Positions 51,291 to 60,604 of a DNA stretch of 64,000 bases are shown one piece after another. Source of the stretch: Fibrobacter sp. (GTDB lineage: Bacteria > Fibrobacterota > Fibrobacteria > Fibrobacterales > Fibrobacteraceae); assembly GCF_017545445.1 (NCBI RefSeq), contig NZ_JAFWOM010000118.1:1-64000 (forward strand), written 5' to 3'. Position numbers and translations under genes: made by a program. The first letter of the stretch is position 1; each line of letters starts with the position of its first letter. The notes under the pieces are model-generated. The model was not told the origin of the DNA and did no database searches. It worked only from the letters and a program-made list of their open reading frames with translations.

Positions 51291-52540
51291 ATAAATTAAC
51301 TCTACTCACAGTTCTTGCATTATCCGTAGGCTTTGTTTTTGCAAAATCCCCACGCCACGTTTCGCTCCGTGCGGAATCCATGGGTGGTGCACATGTCGCC
51401 GTCGTCGATGACAAAGAAGCTTTACATTTCAACTACGCCGGTTTAAGCCAAATCAACAGGCTCGGTAATTACGATTACCGCCCAGAACAGGGCTACTATC
51501 CTCGAAACTGGATAGGCGATATGCGCCTTACGATTGGTGGAGCCGGAGAATTCAGCAAATTTCTTTCGGCATACAGCGACGTGAACGACGTGCAGGACAT
51601 GTTCAAGAAAGCGCAAGAAGATGCAGATATCGCACAAACTAGCAGAACAAGCGCTATACTTGATTCACTTGTCAAGAATCCTAAATACATCAAGATTCTC
51701 AATTCGCATGACCACAAGACTTTGGAGATGAGATTGAAAATCGATGCAGAAATGGCGTTCCACAATTTTGGAGCAGCGTTCTGGATGAACGGAAGTGTAG
51801 CCCCTTATATAGATGGAGGCTTGATCCTCCCCTATTTCGTTGTCGATACGTTCTACATTGATGCAATGGCTCAAATCGGTGGCGCATACGAAATCATGCA
51901 AAACAAGCTCTCCGTAGGCCTTGGTGCAAAAATCGTAAAGCGTCACAAAACCGAAATGATTACGCTTGGTATTGCAAATTACAAGACGATTGTCGATTCT
52001 TTGGAACAGCAAGTCGATAACGCAACGGACGATTTCTTTGATTCCAAGACATTCTCATTCGGCTTGGATTTGGGCGTTCTTTACCAGTACAACCGCGAAA
52101 TTCGTTTCGGCGCATCGCTTCGGGATATTTACTTCAAATCACTTGCAGGCGAAACACTTATTCCGAACTTTACAATTGGTGCAAACTATAGTCCGAAATT
52201 CATGAACAGCAACACGGGATTTGGGCGCAAATTCAACGTAGCTGTAGATTTTGCGGACATGTTCAATGCGGATAGGAACTACAAGTTCATGAGCCATCTC
52301 AACTTTGGTTTCGAAATTGAACAGACGCTTTTTGCTATTCCTGGACTCAACAACGAAATCCGCTTTATTTCACTACGACTTGCAGGTGGTTTCAGAGGCG
52401 GCTACCCCTCCGCAGGTATCGGCGTTGAAGTGCTTCGTTTCTTCTCGTTCGAAGCTGCTACGTGGGGTGAAGAACGCGGCTACTACACCGGCCAAGACGA
52501 GAACAGAATCTACATGGTGCAAGCCAGCATAGGATTCTAG
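51287..52540 (+). CDS. Outer-membrane protein, PorV/TraF-like
   Basis: The 417-residue protein has a signal peptide (about 1-19, ending VFAKS) and a beta-barrel pattern. It opens SPRHVSLRAESMGGAHVAVV with EALHFNYAGL, the N-terminal plug motif of FadL/PorV/TraF-like barrels, and ends in Phe (VQASIGF). A helical insert lies near 85-150. GGAGG precedes ATG 51287, which overlaps the lipoprotein stop. The longer frame from 51263 is not supported. It may be a channel or a component of protein export. FISUC and other secreted proteins here would need such machinery, but no direct link is visible. Confidence 0.78.
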   Translation: MNKLTLLTVLALSVGFVFAKSPRHVSLRAESMGGAHVAVVDDKEALHFNYAGLSQINRLGNYDYRPEQGYYPRNWIGDMRLTIGGAGEFSKFLSAYSDVNDVQDMFKKAQEDADIAQTSRTSAILDSLVKNPKYIKILNSHDHKTLEMRLKIDAEMAFHNFGAAFWMNGSVAPYIDGGLILPYFVVDTFYIDAMAQIGGAYEIMQNKLSVGLGAKIVKRHKTEMITLGIANYKTIVDSLEQQVDNATDDFFDSKTFSFGLDLGVLYQYNREIRFGASLRDIYFKSLAGETLIPNFTIGANYSPKFMNSNTGFGRKFNVAVDFADMFNADRNYKFMSHLNFGFEIEQTLFAIPGLNNEIRFISLRLAGGFRGGYPSAGIGVEVLRFFSFEAATWGEERGYYTGQDENRIYMVQASIGF

Positions 52541-52958
52541 TGGTCGCGGCAAAGCCGCAGTAGGCAGTAGGACAAATGCGTAAGCCGAGCGTCGCGGCCA
52601 AGCTTGCTTGGACATGACCGAGGCTAGCATTTAACGCCTTTGGCGTTCGTGGCTGCGGTTATGCCATATCTGAATACAAATATTCAGCTGCGTCATAACC
52701 TTGCACACTTTTGGCACATGAACGAAGTGAAAGTGCAAGTAGGAAGGAAGTCCGTCATCCTGAGGGGTTTCCCCGAAGGATCCAATTACGGTTCTAAAGA
52801 TTAGAGGCTAGAGGATAATAATAGAAGCTGTTTCAGCGAGGTGTAATGCCCTCAAGACACTCATCCTGGAGGGAGCGAAAGCGACTGACGGGATCCAGTA
52901 ATTTTTTAAAAGTCCCGACTTCTGTCGGGACATTTTACTTTTTCTTATAACATAAAAC
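52541..52958. repeat. Composite heptad/palindrome element with terminator
   Basis: GCAGTAG twice (52558, 52565), then GACAAAT. Hairpin-rich modules follow (CGGCAAAGCCG, AAGCTTGCTTGG, CGCCTTTGGCG). GTCATCCTGAGGGGTTTCCC with GGATCCAAT (52756-52786). GATTAGA, GGCTAGA, GGATAAT heptads (52799-52819). CTCATCCTGGAGGGAGCG with GGATCCAG (52860-52900). The hairpin GTCCCGAC/GTCGGGAC at 52912-52933 is a likely terminator for the minus-strand cellulase gene or the plus-strand barrel gene. No gene was seen. Confidence 0.75.
52908..52940. terminator. Terminator between convergent outer-membrane and cellulase genes
   Basis: GTCCCGAC and GTCGGGAC form an 8-bp stem around a TTCT loop, flanked by A-rich and T-rich sides on both strands, so it can act in both directions. 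Confidence 0.75.
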
Positions 52959-54383
52959 CTATTTTTTCACTTTCACAACATGCGCTTGCGGGTTCTGCTT
53001 GCCAAGCAAATCGTACGTGCGAGAGGTACGCAAGTTGCGGGACTGCGCCGGGCGATCGTGCTTGAAAATGGAAATCGTACCATCGTCGGTCTTGAAATTG
53101 TCAACATGCGTAATGCCGTTGTTCACGTAATCGTCAAGGCCGTACGCATGACGCATGATGTTCAGGACGTCCTTGTCAAACACGGAACCGTCAGGTTCTG
53201 TCTGGCGACGGATAATAGTCATGTTGTTTTCGCCTTCGTGACCCGTATCCCAAGCGATAGGCACCACCTTGTTTTGTTTTGCAAGTTTCATCACGGCATC
53301 GTAATAAGCGAGGCGGCCCTTGCGGTGTTTCGCATAATTGTCGCCGGTCAACACCCCCACGCGGTCATTCGCACCGAACTCGCCGATAATCACAGGCACA
53401 CCCTTATCGACAAAGTTCGTTTTCATCTTGCCGAACTGGTCCTGAATCTGGGAACTCGTGCACTTGTCGCCCATGGCACCTGCCCAAGCGTTGTAGCCGC
53501 AGTTATGCACGATATCCGCACCTGTCGCAAGGTCGTCGCCCCAGTAGTACTGCGGGTAAACCTGCGCTCCCCAATCGACCACATCGTTCAAGAGTGTGTA
53601 TGTATAAGGGTCATAGAAATGTACTTCGACCATCAAGCGATTCGCAATTACGTCCTTCGGGAGCTTGCTTACCGGCATCACTTCGGAGCTGCGGTCAATG
53701 CTTGTCGATGGCCCCTGAATCACGAGCGTACGGCTTGCGTTATTGCCACCCGTCGCACGCACGGCATCCACGAACGTCTGGTGATACGTCATCAGGATTT
53801 CAGTTTCGTGCTTGTAATTTGCGTCAGTTGTGGCAGGCTCGTTAGCGCTTGCGAAAAGCAAATTTTCATTATAGTCCTTAAAATGCGTCGCGATTTGCGT
53901 CCAGAAATCCTTCTGGCGGGCGTTCACCTTGTCCTTTTCCTGGTCGTTCAGGTTGCCTTCGAGCCAACCGTTATCCCAATGGATGTTCAGAATCGTTACA
54001 AGCCCTGCACGCATGCAGTAATCCACGACCGTCTGCACCGAATCCATCCAGCTTGAAGCAATCTCGTTCGGGCCACCGCCCGGAACAATATCCGCCCTGC
54101 TAGAATCACGCGACAAAGCGTTTGAATGGCTGTACCACGCGCACGGAATGCGGATCGTGCTAAAGCCCGCCGCCTTGACCGAATCAATGTACGCTTCGGT
54201 CGGGAACTTGTTGCCCCACCACGTCGGATTCTGGGGAACTTCCATCGTGTTCCCGATATTTATGCCAAAGCCCATCTTGGCAAACATTTCGTTCGCCGTC
54301 GGCAAATCTGCCGCGAAGGAATTTGACGCCAATGCAAAAGAGAACGCGCTGCAAAGAGCAGCAACGCGAATGTGCTGTTTCAT
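52959..54383 (-). CDS. Glycoside hydrolase family 5 endoglucanase (cellulase)
   Basis: The 474-residue secreted enzyme has a signal peptide (about 1-24, SNSFAA). The GH5 barrel (about 28-395) carries the acid/base Glu182 (FASANEP) and the nucleophile Glu335 (VIIGEFGAND), with GFGINIGNTME, STIRIPCAW and VEVHFYDPY as usual landmarks. It would cut internal beta-1,4 bonds of cellulose or related glucans. The tail (about 440-474, YDLLGKQNPQAHVVKVKK) looks like a sorting signal seen on other secreted proteins here. No cellulose-binding module is attached. ATG 54383 has AAAGG upstream. TATATT at 54459-54454 would give a 5' leader of about 64 nt. Confidence 0.92.
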   Translation of the reverse strand: MKQHIRVAALCSAFSFALASNSFAADLPTANEMFAKMGFGINIGNTMEVPQNPTWWGNKFPTEAYIDSVKAAGFSTIRIPCAWYSHSNALSRDSSRADIVPGGGPNEIASSWMDSVQTVVDYCMRAGLVTILNIHWDNGWLEGNLNDQEKDKVNARQKDFWTQIATHFKDYNENLLFASANEPATTDANYKHETEILMTYHQTFVDAVRATGGNNASRTLVIQGPSTSIDRSSEVMPVSKLPKDVIANRLMVEVHFYDPYTYTLLNDVVDWGAQVYPQYYWGDDLATGADIVHNCGYNAWAGAMGDKCTSSQIQDQFGKMKTNFVDKGVPVIIGEFGANDRVGVLTGDNYAKHRKGRLAYYDAVMKLAKQNKVVPIAWDTGHEGENNMTIIRRQTEPDGSVFDKDVLNIMRHAYGLDDYVNNGITHVDNFKTDDGTISIFKHDRPAQSRNLRTSRTYDLLGKQNPQAHVVKVKK

Positions 54384-54453
54384 AGTTAATCCTTTGGTTC
54401 TAAGCCATTCGCGTTTATTCCCCAAACAACGAAAGCCCATAACACCGAATTTA

Positions 54454-54459
54454 AATATA
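54454..54459 (-). promoter_or_regulatory. -10 box TATATT of the cellulase gene
   Basis: TATATT on the minus strand lies 70 nt upstream of ATG 54383. A perfect palindrome, GTTGACGAATTGTCAAAC with outer imperfect ends at 54500-54517, lies further upstream and could be a regulator site. Confidence 0.4.
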
Positions 54460-54520
54460 TATCAATACACGGCAATCGCAAAAATCACGCCAATAAAAAC
54501 GTTGACGAATTGTCAAACGA

Positions 54521-54590
54521 AGTATGGGCTATGGGGTCGCAACCTTCGGTTGCTTTGGGGCTTGAGCTATGGGGCAAAGCAAGGCGGGAC
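54521..54590. repeat. CTATGGG-type repeat module
   Basis: GTATGGG (54522) and CTATGGG (54529), then a CAACC/GGTTG hairpin and TTGAGCTATGGGGCAAAGC. The same order (hairpin, TTTGAGCTATGGGC, AAAGC) occurs at about 22820-22862, with different hairpin sequences. Confidence 0.6.
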
Positions 54591-55832
54591 TTTGAGGGTT
54601 ACGACTTGACTTAAAGAAAGGTCTTCTTTGACGTACATGGCATGATATCTGTCAAACAGTACAACAGATTTTGCAGGTTTTACCGGCTTTTTAGGGAACT
54701 GAGGATCACTTTTTGTCACCCCTTTTACGCATCGCAAATAATTAATTCCACCCGTAGCCAAGTCTTTCGTAAAATGAATCTTATCGCAATGTTCTTTGAT
54801 GACGTCAGAATAGCCGACAATCTCAATGGAATCTTTTTCACTTTCCTCGCCATTACATTCTTGGAAATATTCTCTAGAAAACGAAAGATGGACCTTTTCT
54901 GACTTGACAATTTCTTGTGCTGCGATCTTGCCAAAAATACGCCGAGAACGCAATTCAGGAGGAAGGTATTCGGTAAATATAGGATGCGTTTGACGAACAA
55001 CAAGCTGCGTTCGCACTTCTGGCGGCATCCATGCATAATATAGAATGGATTTGACTTCTTCCAAGAAATCTTTATACTCAGGATGATCAGTATCCATTGA
55101 AACATTCGTAACACGGCCACTATCGCCAAATGTAATCGTAGCATCAACAGAAAGATTAAAGCCCTCTTTATAATATCGTTTGAAAGTTCTGTCAAGAAGC
55201 CAACGACAAGGCCTTTTCACACTATTAACAAGTCCCGTTTCAAATTCGCGTGGTGGCATCGTATCACTAAGAAATTTTCCTTCTTTTAATTCAAATGTAT
55301 CAACATATATATTCACTTTCAATGCTGGTAGATTCGGACGTGTTTTGAATTCCGCAGTTTTACCCTCTGTAGAAATTTTTCGTTCCTTGAAAAACGCATA
55401 AATAGGATCCATTTTTTTCATTCTGCCGTAGCCTTGCAACGAATATACAATTCCTTCAAATAAAGTATCCCAAGAAGAACGATTTTCATAGAAGAACAAA
55501 TAATCAATCAGCGTTCCTTTTTGGAATAAGCTAACAGACAAATTCACTTTATCTAAGAAATCATCTTTAAGAATTCTTTCAAATTCAACAGTTTCTTCAT
55601 CAAGCACCGCGGCCTTGGCAAATTTTTTGATTTCCTTCAAGCTATTCGTTGTGTAGGCCAAGCCCTGTGCATTATATACGACCATAGAATCTGCAAGCGC
55701 TAAAGATTCTTGCATAGGTCGCGGTTTTCCAAGAATAAAATCTACAGAAACATTATCACGTTCCTGTTCGCAAGAGAGCAAAACGCATGCGGCGAGGAGG
55801 AGGAGAAGGAATTTAGAAACGGAAATCTTCAT
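54567..55832 (-). CDS. Truncated member of the DUF4419 lipoprotein array
   Basis: This 421-residue lipoprotein keeps the signal peptide and lipobox (VLLSC, Cys21) of its upstream paralogues. It then jumps directly to the sequence GKPRPMQESLALADSMVVYN, which in the paralogues lies after the DUF4419 region near residue 400. About 375 residues, including all of DUF4419, are missing in frame. The C-terminal half matches the paralogues (KEGKFLSDTMPPREFETGLV, FTKDLATGGINYLRCV, LSQVVTLKVPPCF). It is the last gene of the operon and starts 20 nt inside the preceding gene. Start ATG 55832 was chosen over 55850 by comparison with its paralogue. Confidence 0.78.
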   Translation of the reverse strand: MKISVSKFLLLLLAACVLLSCEQERDNVSVDFILGKPRPMQESLALADSMVVYNAQGLAYTTNSLKEIKKFAKAAVLDEETVEFERILKDDFLDKVNLSVSLFQKGTLIDYLFFYENRSSWDTLFEGIVYSLQGYGRMKKMDPIYAFFKERKISTEGKTAEFKTRPNLPALKVNIYVDTFELKEGKFLSDTMPPREFETGLVNSVKRPCRWLLDRTFKRYYKEGFNLSVDATITFGDSGRVTNVSMDTDHPEYKDFLEEVKSILYYAWMPPEVRTQLVVRQTHPIFTEYLPPELRSRRIFGKIAAQEIVKSEKVHLSFSREYFQECNGEESEKDSIEIVGYSDVIKEHCDKIHFTKDLATGGINYLRCVKGVTKSDPQFPKKPVKPAKSVVLFDRYHAMYVKEDLSLSQVVTLKVPPCFAP

Positions 55833-58188
55833 TGTAATTTTCTTCTTCATTGATTTTTTCTTCTACAAAGCACGGCGGAATTTTGAGAGTCACGACATCC
55901 GAAATCGAGATACGGCCATCATGCACTTCGTCAGATCGAACGAAAATATCATTTCTGAAAACAGGAATGATTTCATTTCGCCCAAGTTCATTAAGAATGA
56001 TTTCGATTTCATTTTGCTCAAGTTTCTTGTTGAACTCATTACATTCATAATGATTTACACTTCCTGTAACAAGGTCTTTCGTAAAGATTATTTCACTGCA
56101 AAGAGACTTTTTTGCATCTAGATCGACCACAATTTCAACCGTATCTTTCGCGGGTTGCCCATTCTGCTTACAGACCATACGGTACTTTCTCGAAAAAGAT
56201 AAATGCAACTTCGCTGACTTTATAATAAAATCATTGACTTCATCATCTATTTTTGGAGCATCCCAGGCATAATAAAGAGCATCTTTAACATCTTCTAAAA
56301 ACGCTTTGTACTTAGGGTGTTCTGTATTCATAATAACATTTGCAACTTGCCCATCTTCGCCATACTCAAGTTTAGCGTCAACAGATAATTTAAAATCATT
56401 TTTATAATGTTTATAGAAAGCCTTTTTTAATCGCCAAGCGAAAAACTCTTTAAAATTTTCCTTTTTATAATTGTAGAAAAAAACGTCTTCAAAATCTTTG
56501 CCTTCTTTAGGTTCAAGAGAATCAACAAAAACATCTACGTCTAATTCTGGGATACTTTTATCATTTGTAAATCCATTAAACTCACCATCAAAAGAAATAT
56601 GGCGTTCCTTGAAAAAAGCCTCTAATGAAAGAGGATCGTTAAGAGTCCCAATCTCTTGCGTAAGAACAACATATTTTTTCCAGATCTGTTTATAAAGGCT
56701 TAAATGTTCTATAACTTTTCCACCTTTATATAAGTTAACTACACAGAACGGTTCAACATTAGAAATTTTTTCATCAATTTCATAAGGATAAGATTCATGA
56801 TGATATTCATCGGTTTCATTTTTGAGCGATGATGCTGCGGCAAAGTTTTCAATTTCCTTCGGATCACTTGTTGCATAAGCAATACCCTGTGCATTATAGA
56901 TTTCAATCGAATCCGAAATGGCCAAAGATTCCTGCAAGCGGAGAGGCTTTCCTGGAATATACTTAAGCTTATTTGCAATAGAATCCATATCGCACCAGCC
57001 GCAATAAGACATGAGCGCATATCCGCGAGATGCTTTCAGCATATTTCTAGTCGTATCGGCCTGAAATCCGACAAAGCCCGTATAAATTTTCAGAGGAATT
57101 TTCTTGCCGTCATAAATCCAATTGACGTCAACGTCCGTCAATCCCTTCGGAATATCATTTACATCACCAATTGCAACATTCCAATTCTTTCGACGTTCTG
57201 GTTTATCACGGCCTATATAAGGATAAAATTTGGTTATCCATCCATCAACCGGATGCTTCCCACATTCACTTCCAGGATCTTTAAAGATGCTTCTCCAATG
57301 ATTTAAATCGATTTTTCCATCAAAAATATTGACAAATTCATCAAGAATGGGATTTAACTCTTTCGCCCACCATTCCAAATCCAATCGTGACGCAAGCTTG
57401 TTAAAAGAATCCTTAAGCAAGCTCCAGTCCAATTTCGTTCCGTTCACCTTGATTTTGGGGATTCCACAAGCTGCAATCAATGTATAAGTATAATATTCTG
57501 AGGCGACCGCCATCACCATGGAACGAGATATGTTGTAATCAATCGGGCTTGTCGTCGAGAATTTAACATTCAACGGTTCTCCAGTTTCTACAGGCATTTT
57601 CTCTTGCAGAGAATCGAATAAATCCGCGAGAACACTATGCCATTTTTCATACGTTGTATTCCACGAAAGCGAATCATTCCGAATTTCGATGGTTGTATTA
57701 GCCCCCTGAGACACAAAGCGGTCTTTCAGTGAATCACGATTGTTTTTCACATGGAGCCGAATGCCGTCCAAAATTGTAAGCCATATATCGTCTGGATTTA
57801 TTTCTATGGAATTATGACAAGCATACGCGTGCTCCACCAGATTTATAAAGGACATTCTCGGAGAAGACGATTCTCTAATAAAAGGACTTATGGAATCAGA
57901 ATACGCATAAAATATCTTTTTCGCATTCGTTCCTTCTTGCGATTTGCCTTTAAAATATTCCGTAAAGCCACCTTGATTTACAGGAATCAATTCGCCATTG
58001 ATGGCACTGTCGTGAACGGCTGTATCTACAACCATCACGTACGCACTCGTATCACGGACAAAGCCGTAAATCTTGTGCGAAGAATCCGGTGAAACGTCAA
58101 TGGGATTATTCACTTGCTTGCGCTCGCAAGAGAGCAGAACGCATGCGGCAAGGAGGAAGAAAAGGTATTTAGAAACGGAAATCTTCAT
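55813..58188 (-). CDS. DUF4419 lipoprotein, third of four tandem paralogues
   Basis: The 791-residue lipoprotein has a signal peptide with lipobox VLLSC (Cys21). A DUF4419 domain (about 60-390) is recognisable by IEINPDDIWLTILDGIRLHV, KFSTTSPIDYN, KVNGTKLDWSLLKDSFNKLA and the LNPILDEFVNIFDG stretch. A second, unrecognised half follows (about 395-791), with FFKERHISFDGE and a Cys-rich FTKDLVTGSVNHYECNE region. The chain ends NEDFRF. It is outer-membrane or periplasm anchored. DUF4419 has no known activity. Its start lies 20 nt inside the previous gene, with GAGG about 12 nt upstream. Confidence 0.82.
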   Translation of the reverse strand: MKISVSKYLFFLLAACVLLSCERKQVNNPIDVSPDSSHKIYGFVRDTSAYVMVVDTAVHDSAINGELIPVNQGGFTEYFKGKSQEGTNAKKIFYAYSDSISPFIRESSSPRMSFINLVEHAYACHNSIEINPDDIWLTILDGIRLHVKNNRDSLKDRFVSQGANTTIEIRNDSLSWNTTYEKWHSVLADLFDSLQEKMPVETGEPLNVKFSTTSPIDYNISRSMVMAVASEYYTYTLIAACGIPKIKVNGTKLDWSLLKDSFNKLASRLDLEWWAKELNPILDEFVNIFDGKIDLNHWRSIFKDPGSECGKHPVDGWITKFYPYIGRDKPERRKNWNVAIGDVNDIPKGLTDVDVNWIYDGKKIPLKIYTGFVGFQADTTRNMLKASRGYALMSYCGWCDMDSIANKLKYIPGKPLRLQESLAISDSIEIYNAQGIAYATSDPKEIENFAAASSLKNETDEYHHESYPYEIDEKISNVEPFCVVNLYKGGKVIEHLSLYKQIWKKYVVLTQEIGTLNDPLSLEAFFKERHISFDGEFNGFTNDKSIPELDVDVFVDSLEPKEGKDFEDVFFYNYKKENFKEFFAWRLKKAFYKHYKNDFKLSVDAKLEYGEDGQVANVIMNTEHPKYKAFLEDVKDALYYAWDAPKIDDEVNDFIIKSAKLHLSFSRKYRMVCKQNGQPAKDTVEIVVDLDAKKSLCSEIIFTKDLVTGSVNHYECNEFNKKLEQNEIEIILNELGRNEIIPVFRNDIFVRSDEVHDGRISISDVVTLKIPPCFVEEKINEEENYNEDFRF

Positions 58189-60598
58189 TGTATTTTTCAT
58201 CCTCTTCTTTATTGAGTTTTTCTTCGACAAAGCAAGGTGGAATTTTGAGTTTTACGACTTGCGAAATCGTGAGGCCGCCATCATACACAGCGTCATGTTT
58301 GTTAAAGCGGACATTCGTATATCTTGGTTCAATTTCTTCAGGACGTTCCCCGAACTTCACTTTTTTATTGTATTCTACACATTTATAACGGACAACGCCG
58401 CCAGTCGCAAGGTCTTTCGAGAACGTAATCTCGTTACAAAGATCTTTCTTTGCATCCGGTGCTCCGAAGATATCGACAGAATCTTTCGCATCTCGCCCAT
58501 TCTCCTTGCAAACCATGCGATAATCTCTTGTAAAAGCGAGATGCATCTTCACGAAATCGACAACTTCCTGAGCTATTTCATCATTACCAATATCCGTATG
58601 AACATTCAGCGGCATATAGCCGTAATACAAAATATCTTTCAATTCCATTTTGAATTTTCTGTTGGTGTCTGGATACAAGGACAAAGAAAGATAATCATCT
58701 ACACGGCCATTTTCTTTATAGCCCATCGCCGTAACTGCGGATAAATTAAAATCTTCTTTATAATAGCGATACAACAATCTCTTAAGTCGCCACCCTATAG
58801 AATTATTCATCGCCCGGGTTATCCCGGTCTTAAAAGACCCCATTCCTAGACCATCTCGAAGAGATTTTCCTTCTTTAAGGACAACCGTATCCACAAAAAT
58901 TTCTACATTCAATTTCGGAAGAAAATTTTCAATTACAAATTCATTGACAGACCCGTTTATAGGAATATTGCGTTCCTTGAAAAATTTCTTGATTGCAGCG
59001 GGCTTTTTCCATCGTCCAACGCCCTGCAACGAGAGCATTGTTCCATCGTAATCCGAAGTTAAAAAATCGAGCACACGTTCCGTGAATGTTTCCATTCGAG
59101 GTTTCGCATAATAAAGCAAATGATCCACCAGTTTGCCTTTTCGGTACAAATTGATTGACAGGTTAGGTTTACCAACCCCGACCATTTCTCTACGCCACGA
59201 TTCCGCTTCAGGATATTCTTCATCAAAGGCAGACACATCCGCAAATTTTTCTATTTCGTCTGCATTATTGGTCGCATAGACCAAGCCGTTTTTCCCATAA
59301 ACATTCATGGAATCGGAAAAGGCCAAAGATTCTACCAAGTGATACGCTTTTCCAGGAATATACGTTGTATTCCGAGCAACATTTTTTAACTTTTGCATAC
59401 CATAAGAGACAAGAGCGTAACCTCTAGATGCTTTCAACATATTATTCGTGGCATCTACCTGCATACCGATAAAACCGGTGTAGAGTTTCAGCGGAATCAC
59501 CTCTTCTATGAATTTCCATTGTATATCTATAAAAGTAATTCCTCTGGGAACTTGTTCAAAATCCAGTTTTTCATTCCAATCTGTGCGTTTGATAAATTTT
59601 TCAGTTTCTGAACTTGGCACTTTTGTATAGGGAAGAAATCTTGAAATCCAGCCATTAAAATAATCGTTACCGCACATTTCTGGACTGTAATACTTGTAAA
59701 TATTTTTCCAGTGTTTTAAATTTATTTTGCCATCAAAAATATTGATAAACTCGTCAAGAATAGGATTAAGACCTATAGCCCACCATTTCATATCCAACTG
59801 TGAAGCCAGTCTGTTAAAGGAATCTTTGAGTAAAATCCAGTCCTCTTTTGTACCATTCACTTTGATTTTCGGAATTCCGCAAAGCGAATAAACTTCATAC
59901 GAATAATATTCCGAAGCTACAGCCATGGTCATCGTGCGAGAAACATTTTGATCCACGGGGCTTGTCGTCGAGAACTTGATTCTCAAGGGTTCGCCTGTTT
60001 CTGGAGGCAACTTCGCCTGCAAAGAATCAAACAATTCCGAGAGCGTCCAGAACCATTCCTTGTGCGTAGATTCTAGAGTCAACGAATTATCCATAACGGA
60101 AACAACAGTATCAGCACCCGGTGCAACAAACCGGTCCTTGAGGGCTTCGCGATTGCTCTTGACGTGTAGCCGGACGCCGTCCAAAATCAAAAGCCAGATA
60201 TCGTCTGGATTAATTTCCATAGCATAATGCTTGGCGTATGCAAGTGCAACAAAATCAATGAATGTAGGCCTTTCGGAAGAACCTTTAACAAACGGACTCA
60301 CGGAATCGGAATACGCATAGAAAATTTTTTGTCCGTTCGTCCCCTCATCCTCAGCTTGTTTTGCAAAATATTCTACGAAGCCGCCTCTTTTTACATGAAC
60401 GATTTTTTCATTGAACGCACTATCGTGAACAGTCGTATCGACAACCAGCGCATAAGCACTTGTATCGCGAGCAAAGCCTTCAAAACTCTCGGTCGGTTTC
60501 GAAGAAATTTCAATCACCGGCTCATCACGTTTCTGTTCGCAAGAAGAGAGAACACATGCGGCAAGGAAGAGGAAAAGGAATTTGTAAAGGCTATGCAT
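58169..60598 (-). CDS. DUF4419 lipoprotein, second of four tandem paralogues
   Basis: The 809-residue paralogue of its neighbours has a signal peptide and lipobox VLSSC (about Cys20). The DUF4419 region (about 65-400) has INPDDIWLLILDGVRLHVKS, FSTTSPVDQNVSRTMTMAVA and KVNGTKEDWILLKDSF. The C-terminal half contains FFKERNIPINGS, VDTVVLKEGKSLRDG, FSKDLATGGVVRYKCVEYN and QVVKLKIPPCF. It starts 6 nt after the first gene's stop codon and ends NEDFRF 20 nt inside the third gene. The paralogues share residues along the whole length, so the array grew by tandem duplication. Confidence 0.82.
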   Translation of the reverse strand: MHSLYKFLFLFLAACVLSSCEQKRDEPVIEISSKPTESFEGFARDTSAYALVVDTTVHDSAFNEKIVHVKRGGFVEYFAKQAEDEGTNGQKIFYAYSDSVSPFVKGSSERPTFIDFVALAYAKHYAMEINPDDIWLLILDGVRLHVKSNREALKDRFVAPGADTVVSVMDNSLTLESTHKEWFWTLSELFDSLQAKLPPETGEPLRIKFSTTSPVDQNVSRTMTMAVASEYYSYEVYSLCGIPKIKVNGTKEDWILLKDSFNRLASQLDMKWWAIGLNPILDEFINIFDGKINLKHWKNIYKYYSPEMCGNDYFNGWISRFLPYTKVPSSETEKFIKRTDWNEKLDFEQVPRGITFIDIQWKFIEEVIPLKLYTGFIGMQVDATNNMLKASRGYALVSYGMQKLKNVARNTTYIPGKAYHLVESLAFSDSMNVYGKNGLVYATNNADEIEKFADVSAFDEEYPEAESWRREMVGVGKPNLSINLYRKGKLVDHLLYYAKPRMETFTERVLDFLTSDYDGTMLSLQGVGRWKKPAAIKKFFKERNIPINGSVNEFVIENFLPKLNVEIFVDTVVLKEGKSLRDGLGMGSFKTGITRAMNNSIGWRLKRLLYRYYKEDFNLSAVTAMGYKENGRVDDYLSLSLYPDTNRKFKMELKDILYYGYMPLNVHTDIGNDEIAQEVVDFVKMHLAFTRDYRMVCKENGRDAKDSVDIFGAPDAKKDLCNEITFSKDLATGGVVRYKCVEYNKKVKFGERPEEIEPRYTNVRFNKHDAVYDGGLTISQVVKLKIPPCFVEEKLNKEEDEKYNEDFRF

Positions 60599-60604
60599 AA
60601 TCTA

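Noticed and set aside
52980..54056. 358-codon plus-strand ORF opposite the cellulase
   Set aside because: Antisense shadow of a gene with intact catalytic motifs.
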